Part shown: piece by piece, positions 9,599-17,100 of the stretch
How the letters are laid out: the number at the start of each line of letters is the position of its first letter
How positions within the stretch are numbered: the stretch's first letter is position 1
From: Alphaproteobacteria bacterium
GTDB lineage: Bacteria > Pseudomonadota > Alphaproteobacteria > Caulobacterales > Caulobacteraceae
Assembly: GCA_025350685.1 (NCBI GenBank)
Contig: JANXXK010000325.1
Location: 1 to 43,722 of the forward strand
Direction: 5' to 3'
DNA: 43,722 bases
Position numbers and translations under genes: made by a program
Notes under the pieces: model-generated
The model's input: only the letters and a program-made list of their open reading frames with translations
Told to the model about the DNA's origin: nothing
The model's database searches: none

Positions 9599-10369
9599 CT
9601 AGGCATTCCTGGCCATCAGCCCGCCATCGACCGGGATGGTCACGCCGGTGAGGAAGGAGGCGGCGGGCAGGCAGAGGCTGAGCGTCATGTGCGCCACTTC
9701 CTCAGGCCGGCCGTAGCGGCGCAGCGCCGTGCGGCGTCGGGCGAAGGTGGCCTTGTCGGCCTCGGGGATGGCCTCGGTCATGCCGGTGAGGATCGGGCCG
9801 GGGCAGATGCAGTTGACGGTGATGCCTTCCTTGCCGAGCTCGACGGCCAGCGCGCGGGTCAGGCCGGTGACGCCCGCCTTGGCGGCGGCGTAGGCGCTGT
9901 CGCGGGCGGTGGCGCCGAGGGCCTCGGTCGAGGCGATGTTGACGATCCTGGGCGCGGCGGACTTGCGCAGGTGGGGGAGCGCCGCGCGGATGATCCGCTG
10001 GTGGCTGGTCAGCATGACGCCCAGCGCGCGGGTCCAGACCGCCTCATAGTTGTCCGCGTCGATGGCCGCGAAGCCGCCGACGCCGGCGTTGTTGACGACG
10101 ATGTCGAGACCGCCGAACCGTTCGGCCGCGGCGGCGACCACCGCGTCGATGGCAGCGGCGTCGGAGACGTCGAGTGTCCAGGCCTCGGCGGACAGGCCGC
10201 GGTGGACCAGGTCGTCGGCGACCTCGCGCACGCTCTCCGCGGCGATGTCGCAGAGCGCCACGTGGGCGCCCTCGGCGGCGAACACTTCGGCGGTGGCGCG
10301 GCCCATGCCGCTGGCCGCGCCGGTGATGAAGGCGACGGAGCCTTCGATGCTTCTGCCGGGTGCGCTCAC
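9599..10369 (-). CDS. SDR family oxidoreductase (SDR A)
   Basis: A 256-residue classical short-chain dehydrogenase. The cofactor motif TGAASGMG is at 16-23, NNAG at 93-96, and the catalytic set Ser147, Tyr160, Lys164 (AYAAAK) is intact. Asp41 after the second strand (ALCDI) suggests NAD preference. It starts with a GTG that overlaps the TGA of the preceding SDR gene (GTGA, 10366-10369), a translational coupling arrangement, so both SDRs are made together. The likely reaction is oxidation or reduction of a hydroxyl or keto group on a pathway intermediate. The C terminus VTIPVDGGLMARNA is standard for the family. The gene converges on the cyclase-like gene with a 13-base gap. Confidence 0.92.
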   Translation of the reverse strand: MSAPGRSIEGSVAFITGAASGMGRATAEVFAAEGAHVALCDIAAESVREVADDLVHRGLSAEAWTLDVSDAAAIDAVVAAAAERFGGLDIVVNNAGVGGFAAIDADNYEAVWTRALGVMLTSHQRIIRAALPHLRKSAAPRIVNIASTEALGATARDSAYAAAKAGVTGLTRALAVELGKEGITVNCICPGPILTGMTEAIPEADKATFARRRTALRRYGRPEEVAHMTLSLCLPAASFLTGVTIPVDGGLMARNA

Positions 10370-11097
10370 AGGCTCAGGCCTCCATCGACGATCAGGGTCT
10401 GGCCGACCACGTAGGCGGCGAGCGGGGAGGCCAGGAAGAGGGCGACGCCGGCCATATCTTCCGGCGTGCCCATCCGGCCGAGCGGGATGGAGCGCAGGGC
10501 GCCTTCCAGCCGCTTGGGGTGCTCGGTGGTGATCTTGGTGAGCTTGGTGTCGACCAACCCGGGGGCCAGGCCCACGACGCGGATGCCGTCGGCGGCCCAA
10601 GCGTCGGCCAGGGACTTGGTCAGGCTGACCGCGCCGGCTTTCGACGCGGCGTAGGCCGGATTGCCGAGGTTTGAGGTGTAGCCGGAGACGGAACTCACGA
10701 TGATGATCACGCCCTGGCGGTCGGCGAGCGCGTCGTGGAAGCGGTTGGCGCAGGCCATCAGGCTGTCGAGGTTGACGGCCATGACGTGGTCCCAGCCCTC
10801 GGGCTCGAACTCGCCGCGCTTGTAGACGACCGTGCCCTGGCAGAGCACCAGCACGTCCAGCGCCGGGGGACCCGGCGCGTCGGCGATTTGCTCGCGGGCG
10901 GCGACGTCGACCTGGGAATAGGCCAGGCCGTTCAAGTCGGAGCCTTCGACGCCGTTGTAGTCCTCCGCCGTGGCGCGGGTGCCCCAGACGTAGGTGGCCG
11001 CGCCGCGGTCGAGGAAGGCGTGGGCGATGCCGTTGCCGATGCCGCTGGAGCCGCCGACGACCAGCACCGCCTTGCCGCTGAAATCGAGCTCGTTCAT
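10366..11097 (-). CDS. SDR family oxidoreductase (SDR B)
   Basis: A 243-residue classical short-chain dehydrogenase. The cofactor motif GGSSGIGNG is at 15-23; the catalytic Ser136, Tyr149 and Lys153 (AYAASK) are present. The usual NNAG motif is changed to LCQGT (85-89), a known variation in the family. The Trp-Gly-Thr-Arg after the second strand (VWGTR) suggests NADP preference, the opposite of its neighbour SDR A. It lies 23 bases downstream of a crotonase on the same strand and overlaps SDR A by 4 bases. The pair, with different likely cofactor preference, could catalyse opposite or successive steps on the same intermediate. Confidence 0.92.
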   Translation of the reverse strand: MNELDFSGKAVLVVGGSSGIGNGIAHAFLDRGAATYVWGTRATAEDYNGVEGSDLNGLAYSQVDVAAREQIADAPGPPALDVLVLCQGTVVYKRGEFEPEGWDHVMAVNLDSLMACANRFHDALADRQGVIIIVSSVSGYTSNLGNPAYAASKAGAVSLTKSLADAWAADGIRVVGLAPGLVDTKLTKITTEHPKRLEGALRSIPLGRMGTPEDMAGVALFLASPLAAYVVGQTLIVDGGLSL

Positions 11098-11120
11098 GGC
11101 TCTACCTTCCTGTGAACCCG

Positions 11121-11933
11121 CTATTTGCCTGTGAAGAAGGGCGCGCGCTTCTCGAGGAAACTGGCGACGCCTTCCTTGTGATCCTCGGTGCGCATCAGCT
11201 CACGGATGGCGGCGATGGCCCAGACCCCGATCTCGTGCGGATCGCCATAGGCGCTGCGTTGCAGGCCAGCCTTCAGCCGCTGGACGGCGAGCGGTGGGTT
11301 GGCGGCGATCTTCGCGGCCAGGGCCTGGGCGGTGGGCATCAGCGCGTCGTGGGCCACGACCCGGCCCACCAAGCCGATGCGCAGGGCCTCGGCGGCGTCG
11401 ATGATGTCGCCGGTGAACAGCAGTTCGGCGGCCTTCTCCGGGCCCACGATCGCCGGCAGGCGGTAGAAGCCGCCGATATCGCAGGGCAGGCCGCGCTTGA
11501 CGAACAGCTCGGCGAACCTGGCCTTGTCCGAGGCGATACGGATGTCGGCGAACAGGGCCAGTTCCATGCCCCAGCCGACGGCCGCGCCATTGACCGCGGC
11601 GATCACCGGCTTCGTGCACTCCAGCGCCGCCATGGCCGCGGGCGTTGGCCGGAGCTGGGCGGGTGTGGGCTGGGCGGAGACTGGCTTGGGCCCGGCCATG
11701 ATCTCGCCGACGTCGTCGCCCGAGCAGAAGGCGGGATCGGCGCCGGTGACGATGACGCATCGCACGTCGGCGTCGGCGGAGGCGGCGCGGAACGCCTGTT
11801 CCAGCTCGTCATAGGCCCGGTAGTTCAGCGCGTTGCGCCGCTCGGGCCGGTTGAGCGTGATGGTGGCGACGTGGGCCTCGATTGCGTAGCGCACGCAGGC
11901 GAAGTCCGCTGTCTGGCCGACAGTCTGGGACAT
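11121..11933 (-). CDS. Enoyl-CoA hydratase/isomerase family protein (crotonase 2)
   Basis: A 270-residue crotonase-fold protein, first gene of the leftward crotonase-SDR-SDR operon. The oxyanion segment AFCSGDDVGE is near 68-77. By eye alignment, the first classical glutamate is kept (Glu124 in GWGMELALFAD), but the second is Phe144 (FAELFVKRGL), with an Asp in LPCDIGG a few residues on. A lone Glu at this position together with the downstream Asp occurs in non-hydratase crotonases, so the product name is only a family label. The start at the ATG after GGAAGGAAACCCAGG is favoured over one 17 codons upstream, which adds a basic tail with no family match. Confidence 0.9.
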   Translation of the reverse strand: MSQTVGQTADFACVRYAIEAHVATITLNRPERRNALNYRAYDELEQAFRAASADADVRCVIVTGADPAFCSGDDVGEIMAGPKPVSAQPTPAQLRPTPAAMAALECTKPVIAAVNGAAVGWGMELALFADIRIASDKARFAELFVKRGLPCDIGGFYRLPAIVGPEKAAELLFTGDIIDAAEALRIGLVGRVVAHDALMPTAQALAAKIAANPPLAVQRLKAGLQRSAYGDPHEIGVWAIAAIRELMRTEDHKEGVASFLEKRAPFFTGK

Positions 11934-12070
11934 CCTGGGTTTCCTTCCCGACGGGGATCGTCGCACGGCCATGCAACAGGTCAATCTAGCTTGCTTGGGG
12001 CTGACGCGAGGTGACCCTTGCCTTGCCTCATTCGGCGGGGAACATGGCGGCCATAGGGAGCGAGGCGAAA
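11934..12070. promoter_or_regulatory. Divergent control region between two catabolic operons
   Basis: These 137 bases separate the starts of the leftward crotonase-SDR-SDR operon and the rightward epoxide hydrolase-crotonase-GST operon, so both promoters should lie here. A widely spaced inverted repeat GGTCA (11979-11983) and TGACC (12012-12016) flanks the A/T-richer centre (CAATCTAGCTTG) and could be half-sites for a regulator; the right half lies within GGTGACC, itself nearly palindromic. GGGAGCGAGG at about 12056-12065 is the ribosome binding site for the hydrolase. I cannot assign -35/-10 boxes securely. Confidence 0.45.
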
Positions 12071-13036
12071 ATGCCCGAATTCAGGACCATCGATGCCGGC
12101 GCGGCCAAGCTGCGGGTCGCCGTGGAAGGCGAGGGGCCGCTGGTGCTGATGGTGCACGGCTTTCCGGAGAGCTGGTACTCGTGGCGCCACCAGATTGGCC
12201 CGATCGCTGCGGCGGGGTTCACGGCCGCGGCCATCGACGTGCGCGGCTATGGCGGCTCGGACAAGCCGCGCGAGGTCGCGGCCTATGACATGGCGGCGCT
12301 GACGGGCGACGTGGCGGGCGTGGCCAAGGCGCTGCAGCCGGACGCACCGGCGATCCTGATCGGCCACGACTGGGGCGCGCCGATCGTCTGGAACTCGGCG
12401 TTCAGCCGGCCTGAGGCGTTCAGCGCCGTGGCCGGGCTGTCCGTGCCGTTCAGCGGCGTGCCGGCCCGGCCGTTCACCGAGATCTTCACCGAAGCCTTCA
12501 CCTCGAAGGGCCATTTCTTCTACCAGGCGTGGTTCCAGGATGTCGGGCCGCCGGAGGCGGAGGCCGAGGCGGACGTCCGCGATTTCCTGCGCAAGTTCTA
12601 CTTCGGCATCGCCGGCGAGGCGCCGGACGGCAGCTGGCCGCAGAAGAAGCATGGCGCGAGCATGTTGGAAGGCATGATGGACCCCGGAGAGTTCCCGGCC
12701 TGGCTGTCGGCGGAGGACCTCGACTACTACGTGGGCGAGTTTGAGCGCTCGGGGTTCTTTGGGCCGATCAGTCGCTATCGTAACCACGAGCGCGACTTCG
12801 CCTGGCTGCAACAGTTCAAGGGCAGGACGCTGGACCAGCCCTCGCTGTTGATCGGCGGCGACCGCGACCCGGCGTTCAACGGCTTCGGCCGCATCGCCGA
12901 CCCGGGTGCGATGATGCGCAACTTCGCGACCGAGCTGCGCGGCGTGCATGTGCTTCCGGGCTGCGGGCACTGGACGCAGCAGGAACGGCCGGCGGAGGTG
13001 AACGCGATCCTGGTCGACTGGCTGAAGGGGCTCTGA
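12071..13036 (+). CDS. Epoxide hydrolase-type alpha/beta hydrolase
   Basis: A 322-residue minus-one alpha/beta hydrolase. The oxyanion motif HGFPESWYSW (29-38) and the nucleophile motif GHDWGA with Asp100, rather than Ser, identify the epoxide hydrolase/dehalogenase group. The acid is Asp264 or Asp266 in GGDRDP and the base is His300 in GCGHWTQQE. HGFPE and the cap region with several Tyr residues favour epoxide hydrolase over haloalkane dehalogenase. It would convert an epoxide to a diol in the cytoplasm. The ATG after GGGAGCGAGGCGAAA is preferred to a GTG 20 codons upstream. It leads a tight six-gene operon: the next crotonase starts one base after its stop. The coexistence with three GSTs suggests that reactive epoxides arise in this pathway. 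Confidence 0.9.
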   Translation: MPEFRTIDAGAAKLRVAVEGEGPLVLMVHGFPESWYSWRHQIGPIAAAGFTAAAIDVRGYGGSDKPREVAAYDMAALTGDVAGVAKALQPDAPAILIGHDWGAPIVWNSAFSRPEAFSAVAGLSVPFSGVPARPFTEIFTEAFTSKGHFFYQAWFQDVGPPEAEAEADVRDFLRKFYFGIAGEAPDGSWPQKKHGASMLEGMMDPGEFPAWLSAEDLDYYVGEFERSGFFGPISRYRNHERDFAWLQQFKGRTLDQPSLLIGGDRDPAFNGFGRIADPGAMMRNFATELRGVHVLPGCGHWTQQERPAEVNAILVDWLKGL

Positions 13037-13037
13037 G

Positions 13038-13835
13038 ATGGCCGACCTCGAACTGCGGCAAGACGGTGAGGTGGTCTGGGCGACGATGAACCGGCCGGCG
13101 CGGCTGAACGCGCTGAGCCGCGGCCTGGTGACCGAGTTGCGCGAGTTCTTCGTCGGCCTCTACTGGCGGCGCGATGTGCGGGTGGTGGTGCTGCAAGGGG
13201 CCGGCGACGCGTTCTGCGCCGGGCTCGACCTGAAGGAGCGGGGCGACCCGCAGGCGCCGCGCGGGATCGGGGCGGGGCTGACGCGTCAGCGGGAGATCAG
13301 CGAGATCGTCATCGCCATGCGCCGCTGCCCGCAGCCGATCGTGGCCTGCGTGAATGGCGCAGCCGCGGGCGGCGGGTTCGCGCTGGCACTGGCGTCGGAC
13401 GTGCGGATCGCCACGCCCACCCTGCGGATGAACGCGGCCTTCATCCGCATCGGCCTGTCGGCCTGTGACATCGGGGTGAGCTATTTCCTGCCCAGGATGG
13501 TCGGGTCTTCGGTGGCGGCGGAATACATGCTGACCGGGCGGTTCATCGACGCCGAGCGGGCCTATCAACTCGGGCTGGTGAGCCGGATCGTCGCGAAAGA
13601 CCAGCTTGCGGCCGAGGCCCAGGGCTTCGTCGACGACATGCTGCACGCCACGCCGCTGGGGCTGCGGCTGACCAAGGAGGCGCTGAACCACGCCATCGAC
13701 GCGCAAGGGCTGGAGGCGGTGATCGCCATGGAGGACCGCAACCAGATCCTGGCCAGCTCCGACGGCGATTTCCAGGAGGGCGTCGCCGCCTTCCTGGAGA
13801 AGCGCAAACCCAACTACGCCAAGCGGGAGGGCTAG
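13038..13835 (+). CDS. Enoyl-CoA hydratase/isomerase family protein (crotonase 3)
   Basis: A 265-residue crotonase-fold protein. The oxyanion segment AFCAGLDLKERGD lies at 58-70 and GGG at 111-113. Both classical glutamates are missing: the first is Ala115 (GGGFALALASD) and the second Phe135 (FIRIGL). An Asp at 144 in SACDIG follows, as in a subgroup of crotonases of unknown reaction that is common in actinobacteria and alphaproteobacteria. Water addition by the textbook mechanism is therefore unlikely. It begins one base after the epoxide hydrolase stop and is followed by GST 1 after 2 bases, so translation is probably coupled. Confidence 0.9.
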   Translation: MADLELRQDGEVVWATMNRPARLNALSRGLVTELREFFVGLYWRRDVRVVVLQGAGDAFCAGLDLKERGDPQAPRGIGAGLTRQREISEIVIAMRRCPQPIVACVNGAAAGGGFALALASDVRIATPTLRMNAAFIRIGLSACDIGVSYFLPRMVGSSVAAEYMLTGRFIDAERAYQLGLVSRIVAKDQLAAEAQGFVDDMLHATPLGLRLTKEALNHAIDAQGLEAVIAMEDRNQILASSDGDFQEGVAAFLEKRKPNYAKREG

Positions 13836-13837
13836 GG

Positions 13838-14482
13838 GTGATCCGCCTCTACCACTGCGCCGACGCCCGATCGTTCCGGCCGCTGTGGGCGCTGGAGGAG
13901 ATGGGGTTGGCATATGAGCTGACCGTGATGCCGTTCCCTCCGCGCTATCGGGCCAAGGAATATATGGCCATCAATCCGCTGGGCACGATCCCGGCGCTGG
14001 TCGACGGCGAGACCTTCATGACCGAGAGCGCGGCCATCGTGCAGTATCTGGTGACCCGCTACGGGCCGAGCCCGCTGGCGGTGGAGCCGGACGATCCGGC
14101 CTATGGCGCCTGGCTCAACTGGCTGCACTTCGGTGAGGCGACGCTGACCTTTCCGCAGACCCTGGTGCTGCGCTATCGCCGCTTCGAGCCGGGCAAGGCC
14201 GAGGTGGTGGCCGACGACTACGCCAAGTGGTTCCTGGCGCGGCTGCGGGCCGTCGACAAGGCGCTCACCGGCCACGACTGGCTGTGCGCCGACAGGTTCA
14301 CCGGCGCGGACATCTCGGTGGGCTACGCCCTGCTGCTGGCCGCCCAGCTCGGCCTTGATGCCGAGTTCACGCCGGCCATCGCCGCCTATTGGGCCAGGCT
14401 GCAAGCGCGGCCCGGTTTCCAGGCCGCCAAGGCCTCGCAGATCACCCACGCCCCGGCCGGCGCCGAGGCCTTTCCCACATGA
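13838..14482 (+). CDS. Glutathione S-transferase family protein (GST 1)
   Basis: A 214-residue protein of normal GST length. The N-terminal thioredoxin-like domain has the active-site region DARSFRPLWALEEMG (8-22), the cis-proline loop NPLGTIPAL and the glutathione-binding MTESAAIVQYL. The C-terminal helical domain contains FTGADISVGYALL, the usual N-capping box with its Asp. It starts with GTG 2 bases after crotonase 3. A Ser or Arg near the N terminus would be the activating residue. Members conjugate or isomerise electrophiles, including epoxides and ring-cleavage products. First of three adjacent but divergent GST genes. Confidence 0.9.
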   Translation: MIRLYHCADARSFRPLWALEEMGLAYELTVMPFPPRYRAKEYMAINPLGTIPALVDGETFMTESAAIVQYLVTRYGPSPLAVEPDDPAYGAWLNWLHFGEATLTFPQTLVLRYRRFEPGKAEVVADDYAKWFLARLRAVDKALTGHDWLCADRFTGADISVGYALLLAAQLGLDAEFTPAIAAYWARLQARPGFQAAKASQITHAPAGAEAFPT

Positions 14483-14506
14483 GGATCCCCATATGAGAAC
14501 CTGGCG

Positions 14507-15301
14507 ATGAGCGTCACCCTCTATGACCACCCGCTGTCGCCCTATGCGCAGAAGGTGAAGATCGCGCTCAGGGAAAAGGGCGTGGAATTTGGCGCGCCGC
14601 TGCCTGGTGGGCTCGGCGCTGGCGGGGCGGCCGGGGAATTCGTCGCGGCCAATCCGCGGGCCGAGGTGCCAGCCCTGGTCCATGACGGCGTGGCGGTCTT
14701 CGATTCCACCATCATCCTCGAATATATCGAGGACGCCTGGCTGACGCCGGCTCTGCTGCCCGCCACACCCGCTGAGCGCGCCCGGGTGCGGATGCTCGAA
14801 GAGGTGATGGACACCCACTACGAGGCGATTAACTGGGGGCTGTCGGAGCTGCGCTGGTTCGGCCGCGCCAAGGGCGACCAGGCGACGATGCTGGAGGACG
14901 CCGCGCGGCGGCAGACGCAGGGCTTCTTCGCCTGGCTGGAGCGGCAGCTGGAGGGCCGCGACTGGTTCAACGGCGAGGCGTTCGGCTGGGGCGACCTGGC
15001 GGTGGTTCCCTATCTGAACGGCTCGGTGGGCCACGGCCTGGCGCCGTCGGCAGGCTCGAAGCTCAGCGCCTGGCTGACGCGCGCCAACGCCCGGCCCTCG
15101 GTCGCAGCGACCACGGAGGAAGCGGCCGCCTCGGTGCGCGGCTCGGCCATGCCCAATGTCGCCGAGCTGGTGGAGAAGGGCCTGTTCAAGCGCGAGTACC
15201 GCGACCACCGGCTCGAATGGATGATCAAGTCCGGCGGCGTCGACGTGGTGCTGAAGGGCCTGGAGCGCGACAACATCCGCTTCACCCCGGACTTCAATTA
15301 G
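14507..15301 (+). CDS. Glutathione S-transferase family protein (GST 2)
   Basis: A 264-residue protein, about 50 residues longer than a typical GST. The N-terminal domain has the site DHPLSPYAQKVKIALREKG (6-24) with candidate Ser10, the cis-proline loop NPRAEVPALV and FDSTIILEYIED for glutathione binding. The C-terminal helical domain includes WGDLAVVPYL. The last 50 residues (after PSVAAT) extend beyond the usual end with a charged helix and a tail rich in aromatic residues. It shares little sequence with GST 1 or 3, so the three are not recent tandem duplicates. It starts 24 bases after GST 1; the short spacer contains a repeated CATATGAG/CACATGAG motif of unknown meaning. Confidence 0.88.
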   Translation: MSVTLYDHPLSPYAQKVKIALREKGVEFGAPLPGGLGAGGAAGEFVAANPRAEVPALVHDGVAVFDSTIILEYIEDAWLTPALLPATPAERARVRMLEEVMDTHYEAINWGLSELRWFGRAKGDQATMLEDAARRQTQGFFAWLERQLEGRDWFNGEAFGWGDLAVVPYLNGSVGHGLAPSAGSKLSAWLTRANARPSVAATTEEAAASVRGSAMPNVAELVEKGLFKREYRDHRLEWMIKSGGVDVVLKGLERDNIRFTPDFN

Positions 15302-15313
15302 GAGGGTGCCGCG

Positions 15314-16222
15314 ATGGCTCACGAAATCATCCTGCACCACTACGACACCTCGCCGTTTTCCGAGAAACCGCGGGTGATGTTCGGCGTGAAGCGCCTGGCG
15401 TGGCGCGCGGTGACCCAGCCGGTGATCATGCCCAAGCCGGAGCTCGTGCCGCTGACCGGCGGCTACCGGCGCATTCCGGTGATGCAGGTCGGCGCCGACA
15501 TCTATTGCGACACCCAGGTGATCCTGGCCGAGATCGAGACGCGGCATCCGACGCCGCCGGTGATCCGCGGCGGCGACTGGGCGGTCAACTTGTGGGCCGA
15601 CCGGCTGTTCTTTCAGACCACGGTGGCGGTGGTGTTCGGCGAGATCGGCGACGAGGTGCCCGAGGCCTTCAAGAAGGACCGCGAGGCGCTCTCCGGCCGG
15701 CCGTTCGACACCGCGGCGATGAAGGCGGCGGCCGAGCCGATGAAGGGGCAGTGGCGGGCGCATGCGGGCTATATCGAGCGTGGGGTCGGCCTGGACGATT
15801 TCCTGGGAGGGTCAACGCCGTCCCTGGCGGACATCGCAGCCTATATGAACATCTGGTGGCTGCGACGTGCGGCGCATGGCGCGGCGGAGGCGCTCCTTGA
15901 CGGTTTGGCGGCGACGCAGGCCTGGCGCGAGCGGATGAAGGCCATCGGCCATGGCGAGCGCAGCGAGATGGCCGGCGCCGAAGCGCTCGCTGTCGCGGCG
16001 GCCGCAACGCCGGCGGCGGCGCCGGCCAGCGATCCGAAGGACCCGTCCGGCTTGGCGCTGGGCGCCATGGTGGCGGTGCGGGCCGACGACTATGGCCGTG
16101 ACCCGATCGCCGGGCGGCTGGTGGCGCTGAACGCCGATCGCATCGTCATCGCCCGCGAGAACGAGCTGGGCGTGACCCACACTCATTTTCCCCGCACCGG
16201 CTTTCTGCTGGCGGCGGTCTGA
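15314..16222 (+). CDS. Glutathione S-transferase with extra C-terminal domain (GST 3)
   Basis: A 302-residue protein. Residues 1-215 are GST-like: the site HHYDTSPFSEKPRVMFGVK with candidate Ser13, loop GGYRRIPVMQV with the cis-Pro, CDTQVILAEIE, and a C-terminal helical region with SLADIAAYMNIWWLRR. An Ala/Pro-rich linker (about 224-240) joins this to an additional segment at 246-302 that starts LGAMVAVRADDYGRDP and ends HTHFPRTGFLL; its alternating hydrophobic pattern suggests a small beta-barrel. Normal GSTs lack it. The start follows GGAGGG that overlaps the preceding stop codon region. The extension is encoded in the same frame with no break and normal composition, so it is a real part of the protein. 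Confidence 0.86.
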   Translation: MAHEIILHHYDTSPFSEKPRVMFGVKRLAWRAVTQPVIMPKPELVPLTGGYRRIPVMQVGADIYCDTQVILAEIETRHPTPPVIRGGDWAVNLWADRLFFQTTVAVVFGEIGDEVPEAFKKDREALSGRPFDTAAMKAAAEPMKGQWRAHAGYIERGVGLDDFLGGSTPSLADIAAYMNIWWLRRAAHGAAEALLDGLAATQAWRERMKAIGHGERSEMAGAEALAVAAAATPAAAPASDPKDPSGLALGAMVAVRADDYGRDPIAGRLVALNADRIVIARENELGVTHTHFPRTGFLLAAV

Positions 16223-16239
16223 TCTTCAAGGAGGCTTCG

Positions 16240-17046
16240 ATGAACGACCGGGTGACGGTGGATATTCAAAACGGCGTCGCCGACGTGCGGCTGGTGCGCG
16301 TCGACAAGATGAATGCGCTGGACAACGCCATGTTCGCCGCCCTGGTCGACACCGGCGAGCGGCTGAAGACTGAGGCTGGCGTGCGCGCCGTGGTGCTCTC
16401 GGGCGAGGGCCGGGCCTTCTGCGCCGGGCTGGACATGGGCAACTTCCAGCAGATGGCGTCGGGCTCGGGCCGCCGCTCGACCGAAACCCTGGTCACCGCC
16501 AAGCGCACGGCGGGCGGCGCCAACCACGCCCAGCAGGCCTGCATGGTCTGGCGTGAGATCCCCGTGCCGGTGATCGCCGCGGTGCACGGCGTGGCCTTCG
16601 GCGGCGGCTTCCAGCTGATGCTGGGCGCGGACATGCGCTTCGTCACCGCCGACGTGAAGCTGGCGGTTCTGGAGATCAAGTGGGGGTTGATCCCCGACAT
16701 GGCCGGCATGGCGCTGATGCGCGGCCTGGTGCGCGACGACATCTGCCGCGAGCTCACCTACACCGGCCGGATCTTCGGCGGCGAGGAGGCCGTCACCATG
16801 GGCCTGGCCACCCGCGTCTGTGCCGACCCGCGCGCCGAGGCCCTGGCGCTGGCCGCCGAGATCGCCGGCAAGAACCCCCACGCCATCCGCGCAGGAAAGC
16901 GGCTGCTCAACGCGATGACCGATGCCGACCAGGCGGCCCTGCTGCTGGCCGAGAGCCAGGAGCAGACCGCGCTGATCGGGTCGACCAATCAGGTCGAGGC
17001 CGTGACGGCGAACCTGCAGAAACGCAGCCCCCAGTTCGCCGACTGA
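16240..17046 (+). CDS. Enoyl-CoA hydratase/isomerase family protein (crotonase 4)
   Basis: A 268-residue crotonase-fold protein, last gene of the rightward operon. The oxyanion segment AFCAGLDMGNFQQM is at 59-72 and GGG at 121-123. The first classical glutamate is replaced by Gln125 (GGGFQLMLGAD), while Glu145 (LEIKWGL) keeps the second. The Lys-Trp after it (EIKWG) and PDMAG are typical of a distinct branch often named simply enoyl-CoA hydratase. It has the best ribosome binding site of the window, AAGGAGG at 16228-16234, so it may be strongly translated relative to its operon partners. Downstream lies a double hairpin. Confidence 0.9.
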   Translation: MNDRVTVDIQNGVADVRLVRVDKMNALDNAMFAALVDTGERLKTEAGVRAVVLSGEGRAFCAGLDMGNFQQMASGSGRRSTETLVTAKRTAGGANHAQQACMVWREIPVPVIAAVHGVAFGGGFQLMLGADMRFVTADVKLAVLEIKWGLIPDMAGMALMRGLVRDDICRELTYTGRIFGGEEAVTMGLATRVCADPRAEALALAAEIAGKNPHAIRAGKRLLNAMTDADQAALLLAESQEQTALIGSTNQVEAVTANLQKRSPQFAD

Positions 17047-17100
17047 CGTGCACACCTAAGGCCGGCTGGACATTCAACCTGGGTTCGCCAGGCTTGGCGT

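Noticed and set aside
14483..14506. Repeated ATGAG motifs in the GST 1/GST 2 spacer as a tandem start signal
   Set aside because: The copies are not in frame with a coding extension and have no ribosome binding site; probably chance.
13832..15763. A 643-codon minus-strand open frame over the GST genes
   Set aside because: Same reason; the plus-strand genes have clear domains, starts and ribosome binding sites.
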